Shown here: positions 46,781-55,748 of the stretch, piece after piece
How positions within the stretch are numbered: position 1 is the first letter of the stretch
Layout: each line of letters opens with the position of its first letter
From: an uncultured Bacteroidales bacterium
Lineage (GTDB): Bacteria; Bacteroidota; Bacteroidia; Bacteroidales; UBA932
Assembly (NCBI GenBank): GCA_905235445.1
Contig: CAJOLJ010000001.1
Span: forward strand, 1 to 64,000
Length of the DNA stretch: 64,000 bases
Reading direction: 5' to 3'
Program-made: the position numbers and the translations under genes
The notes under the pieces: generated by a model
The model's input: the letters and a program-made list of their open reading frames with translations, nothing else
The model's database searches: none
What the model was told of the DNA's origin: nothing

Positions 46781-49012
46781 CTAATCGAGGGACTCCAGCA
46801 CTTCACGGACCGCTTTGACGCTGTTCCCGGAAGGGGCCGAAGGATACTGCCCGACCATGTTTTCCCACCAGTTCTTCTCGAAGTCGAGTGTCCTTTCCTT
46901 CAGCTCGGCTTCGTCCTGGGAGTTGAACTCCCCGTGGGCGGAGATGGCGCTCTGGACTGCATCGAAGAACATGTCCCACCTGCCCTTGTAGTAGGAGGAC
47001 AGCAGGCCGGACCAGGTCCTGTCGGCGTAGTCGGTCAGAAGGTTGCCCCTGTCGCCCCAGGTGGTCAGCAGGTTCCTGGCATTCCTCTCGAAGAAATCCT
47101 TCTCGGCTTTGTCAACGCCCCAGCCCCTTGCGTCTGAAATCCATTTCCCGACCAGGAAATACCCCTGTGTGGAAAGAATCTTCTCAAGGGAAGTGAAGAT
47201 GTCCTCCATCTTTTCCCTCTGCTCTTCCATCTTCTTCCAGTCCCCGTCGGTGTAGGCCTCCTTGTAGATGGCGAACTCCTCCTCGAAAAGATTGGAAAGA
47301 TACTGCCTCGTCAGGTTCACGAGGTCGAACTCGTACGCGGACCCCTTGCCCTCGCTTTCAAGGAGGAGGGAGATTATTTCCTTGAGTTCGGAATTCTTGT
47401 AGGAGTACTTCACGGAGGAGTGATATGACGAGGAGCGACCGAAGGAGGGACGCAGGTTGTGAGCCGGGCTGTGCCCCGGGACGGAGCGGTCGACGTAGAT
47501 GTCATCTATCAGGCGGTCCCAGGCCTCCTCGGCCTTGGGACTGTCCACGCCGGTACGGCAGCGGGAAAGGAGGGCGCTGTACTTGTCAAGGTCCTTGTGG
47601 GTGGGGTTGTCCCAGGCTTTCTCGAACACGTACTGGTAGACGAAGGGGTTGCAGTCGAACCCTTCGAGGGTGGAGCCTATGCCCCTGAAGTTGTCTCCTC
47701 CGTTCTCGAAGGTGTTCTCCAGGCGGGAGTTTATCTCGGCGAGATTCCCGTCCAGGTAGGTGTTCCCGCCGAAGTTCCCCAGGTAGCACCAGATGTACGG
47801 CACACCGAAGTACCGCTCGGTCCTCTGCCATACTTCCTGCCTTTCGCAGTAATAGTCAAGTAGGAGGGATTTTTCTTTGGGATAGGACGTTATGAAAGGT
47901 TCCACCCGCTCATTTGTCCAGAAGTTCCTCTCATTCCAGAAGAGCCATGTCATCTGGAGCCAGACCCCCTCGCTGTCCGCTTCATGGAGGGACTCGTAGA
48001 CCTGCCGGCTGACCCTTCCGAGATACTCTGGGGAGTCGCTTGGCGGGGTCATCTCGTTGAATAGGTCAATCCCGTATATATGGTCAGTCCCGTAGCGGTT
48101 TATTTCGGCATCCAGGAACATGCCCTGGATCTTGGTGAAAAGAGGGTCCATGGGGTCCAGGAATGACGGTACGTCCTCCTCGGGGAAGCCGCACCAGGAA
48201 CCCATCTTGGTTATCTTGGCATCGGGATACACCTCGGACAGGAAATCCGGCACATGACCCGAGAAAGCGGGGAGGACCGGCTTCATGCCCAGTTCCCTTT
48301 CCCGGGCGACTATCTTCTTCTGCAGGTCCGCCTGTCCCTTCAGCCAGCTCTGGGGGAGTGGGCCTCCCCACCTGTCTATGTTCAGCATCCTGTGCCAGGG
48401 CAGATGCGCAGGGCCAGTGAAATACTCCCTCACCCTGTCCCCGTCAAGTCCCAGTGAGGTCCAGACCTCGTACCAGATGCTCTCCTGGCCGGTGATGGCC
48501 AGGGGAAGATTGATCCCGTTCACTGCCATCCAGTCGATGAAGTGCTCCCATTCCTCCCAGTGCCACCAAGGCATCGTGTAGCCGAAGGTGCAGTAATTGA
48601 GGAAGAAGCGCTCCTTTACCCGTGAGTGCACTTCAATGGGTTCCTCCGGAAGCGGAAGCTGCCTGGGTAGATTGATTTCATCATAGACAAACCAGCCCAC
48701 GGTAGCGTAGCAGCAGTACTTCAGGTAATGCCCCAGGCCCTTGGCCATGGAGTTGGAGGAATTGCCGCTTATGAGGATTTTGTTTCCCAGGGCCTCGATG
48801 CGGAAGACATCCTGCCCGTCGGGGGTGGGAGGGATGCTCTTGAAAAGGAACATGGAGGCTTTATGGGGGATGAGCCTCTGGGTGAGGGCCGCTGCGGCAG
48901 CCTCCGGGGAGCCTTCCTCGTATTTGGTGGAGGAGCAGCCGTTAATTGAGATGCACAAAATAAGAATGAGCGTAGCGCTACATAGCGCATGAAGTGAAAG
49001 CGGCTTTCTCAT
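46781..49012 (-). CDS. Alpha-N-acetylglucosaminidase, GH89 family lipoprotein
   Basis: This 743-residue lipoprotein has a lipobox in ISINGC. Domain order fits GH89/NAGLU: an N-terminal domain (residues 35-130), a TIM-barrel with YTMPWWHWEEWEHFIDWMA and PAFSGHVPD, and a helical C-terminal domain. The catalytic Glu candidates lie in GIDLFNEM and the acidic stretch around residue 330. The enzyme removes alpha-linked GlcNAc from heparan sulfate or mucin-type O-glycans. As a cell-surface enzyme next to fucose genes it suggests host glycan use. Confidence 0.93.
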   Translation of the reverse strand: MRKPLSLHALCSATLILILCISINGCSSTKYEEGSPEAAAAALTQRLIPHKASMFLFKSIPPTPDGQDVFRIEALGNKILISGNSSNSMAKGLGHYLKYCCYATVGWFVYDEINLPRQLPLPEEPIEVHSRVKERFFLNYCTFGYTMPWWHWEEWEHFIDWMAVNGINLPLAITGQESIWYEVWTSLGLDGDRVREYFTGPAHLPWHRMLNIDRWGGPLPQSWLKGQADLQKKIVARERELGMKPVLPAFSGHVPDFLSEVYPDAKITKMGSWCGFPEEDVPSFLDPMDPLFTKIQGMFLDAEINRYGTDHIYGIDLFNEMTPPSDSPEYLGRVSRQVYESLHEADSEGVWLQMTWLFWNERNFWTNERVEPFITSYPKEKSLLLDYYCERQEVWQRTERYFGVPYIWCYLGNFGGNTYLDGNLAEINSRLENTFENGGDNFRGIGSTLEGFDCNPFVYQYVFEKAWDNPTHKDLDKYSALLSRCRTGVDSPKAEEAWDRLIDDIYVDRSVPGHSPAHNLRPSFGRSSSYHSSVKYSYKNSELKEIISLLLESEGKGSAYEFDLVNLTRQYLSNLFEEEFAIYKEAYTDGDWKKMEEQREKMEDIFTSLEKILSTQGYFLVGKWISDARGWGVDKAEKDFFERNARNLLTTWGDRGNLLTDYADRTWSGLLSSYYKGRWDMFFDAVQSAISAHGEFNSQDEAELKERTLDFEKNWWENMVGQYPSAPSGNSVKAVREVLESLD

Positions 49013-49240
49013 GATATAGGGTATGTCTAAAAATTTAATTGCAAGTTATGGCCTTCGCCAAGGCAGGGGCATAAAACTTAGGTAAAAATAGTAAATCATG
49101 CAGGTAGAAGCAAATGAAAATGCATATACCATTTAAGGGCGCAAAGAACCGGGTAAGGTGGAGGATGGACAAGTCAAAGAAAATGAAAAGAGCCGGACGG
49201 AGGGTGCAGAGGAATAAAAAAGCGACTTTTGGCAATAATA

Positions 49241-49273
49241 ATTGTCATTTTGGATTATTTTCATTTAAATTTG
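49241..49273 (+). promoter_or_regulatory. Promoter of the broken acyltransferase gene
   Basis: TAAATTTG (49266-49273) is an exact -7 match, with ATTG (49241-49244) 21 bases upstream as a near -33. It lies 29 bases before the ATG at 49303. The promoter therefore appears intact although the gene is not. Confidence 0.6.
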
Positions 49274-49302
49274 ACAAAGTCGATATTTTAACCCATTACC
49301 CT

Positions 49303-50577
49303 ATGAACAGCAAGTTCAAACGCTTCGATATGTCCAGGCCGCCGATTCGCACCCGCTGGTATCTTTGGCCCCTGACTCTCGCCCTCAGCCTTCCTTCCGT
49401 CATCAGCCACAAGGCCAAGATCCGGAAAATCGGGATGGAGGGGATAAAGCCCCCCTGCGTGCTTCTTTGCAATCACAATTCCTTCCTGTATTTCAAGGTG
49501 GCGACAAAGGCCATCTTCCCCTACAGGGCGAACTATGTGGTGGCGATTGACGGGTTCATAGGCAGGAAGTGGCTGCTGTAGAGAGTCGGGTGCATCTGCA
49601 AGAGGAAGTTCACATCCGATGTGAGGCTAATCCGCCAGCTGAAGCGGACCGTGGAAAACAATGATATCGCTGTAATCTATCCCGAGGCTCGCTATTCCCT
49701 TTGCGGTACTACTGCCGTTCTCCCGGAGTCCCTGGGCAAGCTCTGCAAACTCCTTGGTGTTCCCGTTGTGTCCCTTATCTGCCATGGTCACCATGTCACA
49801 TCCCCGTTCTGGAACCTTCACGAGAGGGGAATAAGGCCAACCGAGGCTGAGATGACCCTTCTTTTCACTGCGGAGGATACTAAGGAAAAGACTGTCACTG
49901 AGATAAATGACCGCATTTTGGAGGCCTTCCGGTATGACGACTACGCCTGGCAGAAGCAAAGGGGACTCACTGTGACCTACGAAGGCAGGGCAGAAGGCCT
50001 TGACAAGGTCCTCTACCAGTGTCCCGACTGCGGACATGAGTTCAGGATGTCTTCCGAAGGTTCCATCCTCAAGTGCGGCCACTGCGGCCATCGCTGGGAA
50101 CTTACCGAGCTTGGGGAACTCAGTGCCCTGGACGGGGAGACCATATTCTCACACATACCTGACTGGTACGAGTGGGAAAGGGCGAATGTGAAAGCGGAGG
50201 TACAGGCAGGGACCTACAGCACTGGGGAGCTCAAAGTAAGTGTCCGTACCCTTCCCAATGCCATCAAGTTCAGGGACTTGGGAGAGGGGACACTCGTGCA
50301 TGACATGGAAGGATTCCATGTGCATGGGAAGGAGAGGGACGGGGAGGGCTTTGATATGGAGATCCCTGTCCCTGCCATGTACTCCTGCCACATCGAGTAC
50401 AACTATCTAGGCAAGTGGGGCGACTGCATCGACCTCAATACCCTCGATGACACATGGTACATCTATCCTGACGGGAGCAAGCCGTTCTCTGTTACCAAGA
50501 TGGCCCTCGCCACGGAGGAACTGTATTTCGACCATAGGAGAAAGGTCGGAAGACCCTGCCGTGAGGGGTTTGCCTAG
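49303..50577 (+). pseudogene. plsC-like acyltransferase interrupted by in-frame TAG
   Basis: The frame encodes a 1-acylglycerol-phosphate acyltransferase-like domain with membrane segment RWYLWPLTLALSLP, then stops at a TAG at 49579-49581 (after IGRKWLL). The same reading frame continues, RVGCICKRKF..., for about 330 more residues with family features: VIYPEARYSL, then a zinc-ribbon (CPDCGHEF...CGHCGHRW). The H(X4)D motif is NHNSFLY, so the catalytic Asp is replaced by Tyr (TAT, 49489-49491). The nonsense codon plus the lost active-site residue argue for decay. A GTG at 49621 could restart translation of a 318-residue fragment without motif I. Confidence 0.8.
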
Positions 50578-50656
50578 AAGCGACCCTGCTCCGATTGCAG
50601 GTGAAAGGCCATTGGTTCTTTTCACACCGGTGCCGAACTATTATTCCGTAATTGTG

Positions 50657-50685
50657 TAAATTTGCAAATGGCTCCCCTTCGGGGA
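50657..50685 (+). promoter_or_regulatory. -7 box and leader hairpin of the DUF4838 gene
   Basis: TAAATTTG (50657-50664) matches the consensus. A hairpin TCCCC-TTC-GGGGA (50673-50677 and 50681-50685) follows eight bases later. The box lies over the upstream start at 50662, so the ATG at 50710 is the real one. Confidence 0.65.
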
Positions 50686-50709
50686 AGCTTTTCTTTAACA
50701 CTTTGCGCT

Positions 50710-52875
50710 ATGACTTCATCCCCATTCCATACACTCGGTGCCAGTACGGTTTTCACATTTTTCGTGGTGACGGTTGTGACTGGCCTTTGTTCTTTGCCCC
50801 TTTCGGCAAAGCCTTCACGTGCTCCATCATACAAGGAAGACGGCAAGACCCGCTACACTTCCACGGCACTTTCCATCCTGCAGAAGTTCCTGCCTGTACC
50901 GCCTCGGACTGTGGTGCTTTGTGAGGGGGTGGCGGATGGGGTCGACACTGACGGGTACTGCATAGACGTGAGGAAGAATGAGGTGAGGATAACAGGTGAA
51001 GGCAAGGGCGTCGTGTACGGGGCATGTTCATTCCTGCAGAGGTATCTTGACATGGATTACTGGGGAGAAGGGGAGTACTATATCCCGGAAGGGGAAAAGA
51101 AGATGCTTCCCGAGGGGAAAATCATCGACAACCCCTCCATGAGCTACCGCCAGAGCCAGAGTTACATGCTGCGGGATACTCTGTACAAATGGTGGTACCG
51201 CCTCGAGGAACCTTCCGAGGAGTTCGTCTCGTCATACTGGGTGCACACCTGCGACCGCCTTCTTCCCGCCTCCCGCTACGGGAAGGAGCATCCCGAGTAC
51301 TATGCCTACTTCGGCGGGAAGCGTCACCCCGGTAGCGCAAGCCAGTGGTGCATGAGCAATCCGGAGGTCCTGGAAATCGTCTGCGGGAGGCTGGATTCAC
51401 TGTTCAAGGCAAATCCAGGTCTCAACATGATAAGCGTGAGTCAGAATGACGGCTCGGATACTTATTGCCGCTGCCCCGAGTGCCAGAAGATCCTTGATGA
51501 GGAAGGGGCCCCGAGCGGACCTGTCATAAGGTTCGTGAACAAGGTGGCGCAGAGGTTCCCGGACAAGACCATATCGACTCTTGCCTACCTCTTTACGATG
51601 CAGCCCCCCAAGGTTACAAAACCAAGGGAGAATGTGTCCATTATGCTCTGTGACATAGACTGCCGTCGTCAGACATCGCTAAAGGAGAATCCTTCCGGGC
51701 AGAACTTCATGAAGGCCCTGGAAGGCTGGTCCAGGATAAGCGACAACATCTTTGTCTGGGACTACGGCATCAATTTCGACAATTACCTTTCGCCCTTCCC
51801 CAACTTCTCCACCCTGTGGGACAATATGCAGATATTCAAGGAGCACGGCGTAAGGATGCACTTCAGCCAGATTGCATCGGTGCGGGGAGGGGACTTCGCG
51901 GAACTGAGGACCTACCTCGTGAGCAACCTCATGTGGAATGCGGACACCCCGCTCAGGGACCTTATGGGAAGGTTCCTTGAAAGGTACTATGGCAAGGCAG
52001 CGAAGCCTATCTACGACTATGTCAAGCTCATGGAAGGCGCAGCCGTGGGAACTGACGTGGACCTTTTCATCTACGATTCCCCGGTATCCTACAAGGGCAA
52101 TATCCTGCGTCCCACTCTGTTGACAAGATATAACCGCCTCTTCGACGAGGCTGAGTCTCTCGTGCAGGATGACCCGGTGCGTCTTGCAAGAGTGAGAAGG
52201 AGCCGTCTTCCGCTCATGTACTCCTCCCTTGAACTTGCCAGGACCGATCCCGACATGGACAGGGAAATAGTCCGCTTTGATTTGGAGAAGTTCAGAAAGG
52301 CAGCCCTGGAGTTCAAAGTCGAGATGCTCAACGAAAGACGCAATGACCCTTCTGAGTACTGCGACTTGTATCTCCGCAGGTACCTTGACGATGTGAGGGA
52401 CAATCTGGCCTATGGAGCCTCGGTGCACTATGACATCCTCCCTGGAAAGAAGTATCTTCCGCTGAGCGTGCATTCCCTCACGGACGGCCTTTTTGGCGGG
52501 ACCACATTCGTCGAGAACTGGGTAGGATGGGAAGGAATCGATGCTGATTTCACATTGGATCTCGGCAGGGAGGTTACAGTAAGCGAGATATCCACCGACT
52601 TCCTGCGCCAGCTGGGGGCATGGATACTCATCCCCGAGAAGGTGCAGTACTTCCTGTCCCCGGACGGGAAAGACTTCAGCGAGGTCATGAGCGTCGACAT
52701 CCCCGAAGACCGGGGGTCCAAAGTGGAGTTCATCCCCATCGGTGGCAAGTTATCCTCCCCGGTGGAGGCCCGCTACCTCAGGGTATATGTCACCGGGACA
52801 AAGGTCTGTCCCCAGTGGCACTACGGGGTAGGGAACCCCTGCTGGTTCTTCATAGATGAGGTGATAGTAAGATAA
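50710..52875 (+). CDS. DUF4838 family protein with C-terminal discoidin-like domain
   Basis: This is a 721-residue protein from the ATG at 50710. A hydrophobic signal (about 12-33) precedes an N-terminal GH20-like domain (residues about 40-110; IDVRKNEVRITGEGKGVVYGA). A barrel-like middle then carries ISVSQNDGSDTYCRCPECQ and FVWDYGINFDNYLSPFPN. The last 130 residues look like an F5/8 type C carbohydrate-binding domain (TDGLFGG...LDLGREVTVSEISTDF). DUF4838 proteins often sit in glycan loci and are suspected hexosaminidase-like enzymes. It lies between broken plsC and a lipoprotein hydrolase, near GH89. Confidence 0.78.
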   Translation: MTSSPFHTLGASTVFTFFVVTVVTGLCSLPLSAKPSRAPSYKEDGKTRYTSTALSILQKFLPVPPRTVVLCEGVADGVDTDGYCIDVRKNEVRITGEGKGVVYGACSFLQRYLDMDYWGEGEYYIPEGEKKMLPEGKIIDNPSMSYRQSQSYMLRDTLYKWWYRLEEPSEEFVSSYWVHTCDRLLPASRYGKEHPEYYAYFGGKRHPGSASQWCMSNPEVLEIVCGRLDSLFKANPGLNMISVSQNDGSDTYCRCPECQKILDEEGAPSGPVIRFVNKVAQRFPDKTISTLAYLFTMQPPKVTKPRENVSIMLCDIDCRRQTSLKENPSGQNFMKALEGWSRISDNIFVWDYGINFDNYLSPFPNFSTLWDNMQIFKEHGVRMHFSQIASVRGGDFAELRTYLVSNLMWNADTPLRDLMGRFLERYYGKAAKPIYDYVKLMEGAAVGTDVDLFIYDSPVSYKGNILRPTLLTRYNRLFDEAESLVQDDPVRLARVRRSRLPLMYSSLELARTDPDMDREIVRFDLEKFRKAALEFKVEMLNERRNDPSEYCDLYLRRYLDDVRDNLAYGASVHYDILPGKKYLPLSVHSLTDGLFGGTTFVENWVGWEGIDADFTLDLGREVTVSEISTDFLRQLGAWILIPEKVQYFLSPDGKDFSEVMSVDIPEDRGSKVEFIPIGGKLSSPVEARYLRVYVTGTKVCPQWHYGVGNPCWFFIDEVIVR

Positions 52876-52937
52876 ATATCTGCCATATAATTAGTTGATA
52901 AAGTTACAAACGCTCTTTTCAAAATAGAGGATCCACC

Positions 52938-54119
52938 ATGAAACCATCCACCCTCAAAATTGCCGCCATCGGTGCGGCAATGCTCGCAGCCATACTGTTC
53001 ATTTCATCATGCGCGCGAACTCCCGAGCAGAAATTCACCCGGGATGTCGAGAAACTCCGTAAACTTAACGGCAACGTAGGACTTGCCACAGTCGTCGTGA
53101 AAGACAACAAGATCGTGCATACCGAGTATTTCGGGATGGCGGACAGGGAGAAGGGCATTCCGGTCGGTGAAAACACCCTTTTCAGGATAGCATCGATTTC
53201 CAAGTCATTCACGGCCACCTCCCTGATGCAACTGGTGGAAAAGGGGATTCTCTCACTGGATACCGACGTCAGCACCCTGGCAGGGTTCCCCATACGCAAT
53301 CCCAAGTACCCAGACACGGTCATTACCCTCGAGATGCTCCTCTCGCATACCTCTTCCATAAATGACAACGAGGGTTACTTCACCTTGGATGTAATCGACC
53401 CTTCCAAGAACGGGAACTGGGAGGGTTGCTACAATGACTACGAGCCCGGAGGGGGCTACGAGTACTGCAACCTCAACTACAATCTCCTGGGTTCCTTCCT
53501 CGAGAAACTGAGTGGTGAACGCTTCGACCAGTACGTCGTCCATCACATCCTGGATCCACTCGGACTTTACGGAGGGTACTGCGTTGACTCCCTGGATACC
53601 GGTCGCTTCGCAGTGCTGTACTCAGCAGATGCCGACAACGGCAGTCCGGACGGAAGCCTTGTTCCCGTCCCCCAGGCCTATGCGAGGAGGGCGGAGCAAA
53701 TCGCGAATTACAATTTCGGGTACGATACCCCGGTTTTCTCACCCACGGGTGGAATGAAGATATCGGCTCCCGACCTTGCCCGCTACATGATGGTCCACAT
53801 GAACTACGGTACCTCCCCGGACGGAGTGAGGCTGATCTCGGAGGAGCACTCCCGCAGCATGCAGACTCCCCGAAGCGAGGAAGAGCATTACGGTATGGCG
53901 CTGAATGTAAGGGACGGAAGCATCATCCCGGGAGTCAAGCTTGTAGGACACACGGGCGGTGCATACGGGCTTCGAAGCAGCATGTACTTCTCCCCGGAGG
54001 GGAAATTCGGGTTCGTAGTGATTTCAAATGGGTGCACAACTCCTGATGCCACAGGAGCGAAGGAACTTCGTAACGGCACAATGATAAGTGCCTACAAAAA
54101 CTTCATAATGAGTAAGTGA
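52938..54119 (+). CDS. Beta-lactamase-fold serine hydrolase lipoprotein
   Basis: This 393-residue lipoprotein has lipobox ISSC. Class C/PBP-like motifs are SISKSF (SxxK), the YxN motif YCNLNYNLLG and the third motif HTGGAYG. It belongs to the beta-lactamase-related group that includes D-aminopeptidases and esterases; antibiotic hydrolysis is not implied. It would act in the periplasm or on the surface. The next gene, a thioredoxin-like lipoprotein, overlaps it or lies within 26 bases, so they share an operon. Confidence 0.88.
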   Translation: MKPSTLKIAAIGAAMLAAILFISSCARTPEQKFTRDVEKLRKLNGNVGLATVVVKDNKIVHTEYFGMADREKGIPVGENTLFRIASISKSFTATSLMQLVEKGILSLDTDVSTLAGFPIRNPKYPDTVITLEMLLSHTSSINDNEGYFTLDVIDPSKNGNWEGCYNDYEPGGGYEYCNLNYNLLGSFLEKLSGERFDQYVVHHILDPLGLYGGYCVDSLDTGRFAVLYSADADNGSPDGSLVPVPQAYARRAEQIANYNFGYDTPVFSPTGGMKISAPDLARYMMVHMNYGTSPDGVRLISEEHSRSMQTPRSEEEHYGMALNVRDGSIIPGVKLVGHTGGAYGLRSSMYFSPEGKFGFVVISNGCTTPDATGAKELRNGTMISAYKNFIMSK

Positions 54120-54145
54120 CATTTTTTCCTAAAATCCCCCGGAAA

Positions 54146-54682
54146 ATGAAAAACATCGGTCGTTTCTTTCTTCTTCTTGCGGCAGTCCTTATGGGGGGAG
54201 TGTCGCTGAGCCTTTCTTCCTGTTCCTCCAACAAGTCCGCTGACGGGCCCCTTCCCGAGGGAGTGAACGTCAGGGAAGTGCCGGACGTACCCTTGGAGGG
54301 TCTATTCGATGCGATTGTGGGCAGTTATCCCGGCAAGGTAGTCGTCGTAGACCTCTGGGCCACATGGTGTCCTCCCTGCAAGGCTGCCATAATAGCCCAT
54401 GAACCATACAAGGACAATATTCTGAAGAACGAGGATCTCGTATTCCTCTACCTTACAGGGGAGACCTCTCCCGAGGAGGACTGGAACTATATGATCCGTG
54501 GCATAAGAGGCGAGCACTACAGGGTGAGTGCCGACCAGTGGAAATACATCTGCGAGTCCTTCGGCATTGACGGCATTCCTTCGTATGTGATTGTGAATAG
54601 GGACGGGACTTATTCCCTCAGGAATGACCTGAGAAGAAAAATCGTCTATGTCCCCGCCATAAGGAAGGCCCTTAAAAAGTAG
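54146..54682 (+). CDS. TlpA-like thioredoxin-fold lipoprotein
   Basis: This is a 178-residue protein from the ATG at 54146. The lipobox LSSC ends a signal at residues 1-25. The thioredoxin motif is WATWCPPCKA and the cis-Pro is in GIDGIPSYVIVN. TlpA-like proteins reduce or guard periplasmic disulfides. A longer form with GTG at 54116 would overlap the previous stop as GTGA, possible translational coupling, but adds residues with no signal-peptide role. It is probably a partner of the upstream hydrolase in expression only. Confidence 0.85.
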   Translation: MKNIGRFFLLLAAVLMGGVSLSLSSCSSNKSADGPLPEGVNVREVPDVPLEGLFDAIVGSYPGKVVVVDLWATWCPPCKAAIIAHEPYKDNILKNEDLVFLYLTGETSPEEDWNYMIRGIRGEHYRVSADQWKYICESFGIDGIPSYVIVNRDGTYSLRNDLRRKIVYVPAIRKALKK

Positions 54683-54721
54683 AAGTCCTTCCAGCAGGAT
54701 ACCGAAATCCGGATACAAAGA

Positions 54722-54748
54722 CAGTCCCTCCGATTCCCGGGGGGACTG
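54722..54748 (-). terminator. Possible terminator for the HD gene
   Basis: A ten-pair stem (CAGTCCC/GGGACTG outer, 54722-54728 and 54742-54748) is followed on the minus strand by TCTTTGTATCC. It lies about 90 bases past the HD gene stop; on the plus strand no T run follows. Confidence 0.45.
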
Positions 54749-54836
54749 CCTGTATGACGGGGAATGGAAGCGGACCCAGGCATGGGAGGGCACACACCTT
54801 TGCGCACACTTCGGGTGAGGGGGCAGGCCCAATGGA

Positions 54837-55502
54837 CTATTCCTTCCTACGGCTTTTTTCCAGAAAGGCGGGGAACATCCCGTCGAAGATTTCCCGGACC
54901 TTGTTTTCGTCGGCAATGATGGAGCGAAGGGCCCTCAGGTTCTCCCAGTTCGGGGACTCCGGAAGAAAGAGGTGAAGGTATCCTCCCTCCCCGTACTTTT
55001 CCCGAAGGTGTGTTATCGTCCTTTGGTAGTGCTCCTCACGGCTAAGTTCCGGATAATGGCCCAGTCCGTAAAGGATGGTCCTCTCGATTATTTTCATGGG
55101 GCGGATGTCCCTGTCCGCCTCGGCGACTATTTTCCCGTAGATGCTCCGTGGGGGAGTCTTGGCAGAAGCCCTGTGGTCCTCCGCCGCCTGGGCGACAGTC
55201 TCAAGTCGGTCCGGTGTGAAATAAGACCTCAGGAACTCATCCTCCCTGATGATCTTTCCCGAGACGAGATGATGAGTGTCCCTGCCGGCGGAGAGTCCCG
55301 TGTCATGGAATGACGCCGCGGCATAAACCATGTCGATATCGACATCATAGTGCCTTGCAAGCTCCAGGCTTCTCGATATGACGGTAAGGACATGGTCCTC
55401 CCTGTGTGCGGGGTCGAAGAAAGCGTAGCGTGGGATGATGCTCTCCTTGACGTACTTCTCAAGGGCAGGGGACGGAGTGGGAGTCTTGGCTTGGTCTGGC
55501 AT
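54837..55502 (-). CDS. HD-domain phosphohydrolase
   Basis: This 221-residue soluble protein has an HD domain: FDPAHREDHVLTVISRSLELA begins the pattern (cut here for length), and ASFHDTGLSAGRDTHHL contains the His-Asp pair. A further His/Asp set occurs in AAEDHRASAK and IVAEADRDI. The family hydrolyses nucleotides or phosphate esters, and the specific substrate is not apparent. It is a single gene, converging with the thioredoxin-fold gene. Confidence 0.85.
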   Translation of the reverse strand: MPDQAKTPTPSPALEKYVKESIIPRYAFFDPAHREDHVLTVISRSLELARHYDVDIDMVYAAASFHDTGLSAGRDTHHLVSGKIIREDEFLRSYFTPDRLETVAQAAEDHRASAKTPPRSIYGKIVAEADRDIRPMKIIERTILYGLGHYPELSREEHYQRTITHLREKYGEGGYLHLFLPESPNWENLRALRSIIADENKVREIFDGMFPAFLEKSRRKE

Positions 55503-55649
55503 GGCCTGATGTCGTTTGTGGGGTTATCGTCTGCAAAATTATGAAACTTCTCTCTTTCCAAGATAAGTTTTTTTGCCGCCCGGGGGTATTTCTTTCACCC
55601 AAATCAAAAAGAACGCGTTCGCATCCTAGTAAAAAGGGCGGGGAATGAT

Positions 55650-55686
55650 TAAATTTGCTAAATCGTTTATGCAAAGGGGCGGCCCC
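55650..55686 (+). promoter_or_regulatory. fucI -7 box and leader hairpin
   Basis: TAAATTTG (55650-55657) is an exact -7 match with no clear -33. A GGGG-CGG-CCCC hairpin (55676-55686) follows 18 bases later, in a leader of about 85 bases. No obvious operator for a fucose regulator was found. Confidence 0.55.
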
Positions 55687-55748
55687 GTAGCGTCCCTTCA
55701 TGCACGCACAACCACAGGCACGACATACCAAACACAAACATATTTTTC

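Noticed and set aside
49579..49581. TAG recoding as a sense codon
   Set aside because: TAG ends many intact genes here, such as gyrB and rpoD, so a genome-wide recoding is not supported; a nonsense mutation fits better.
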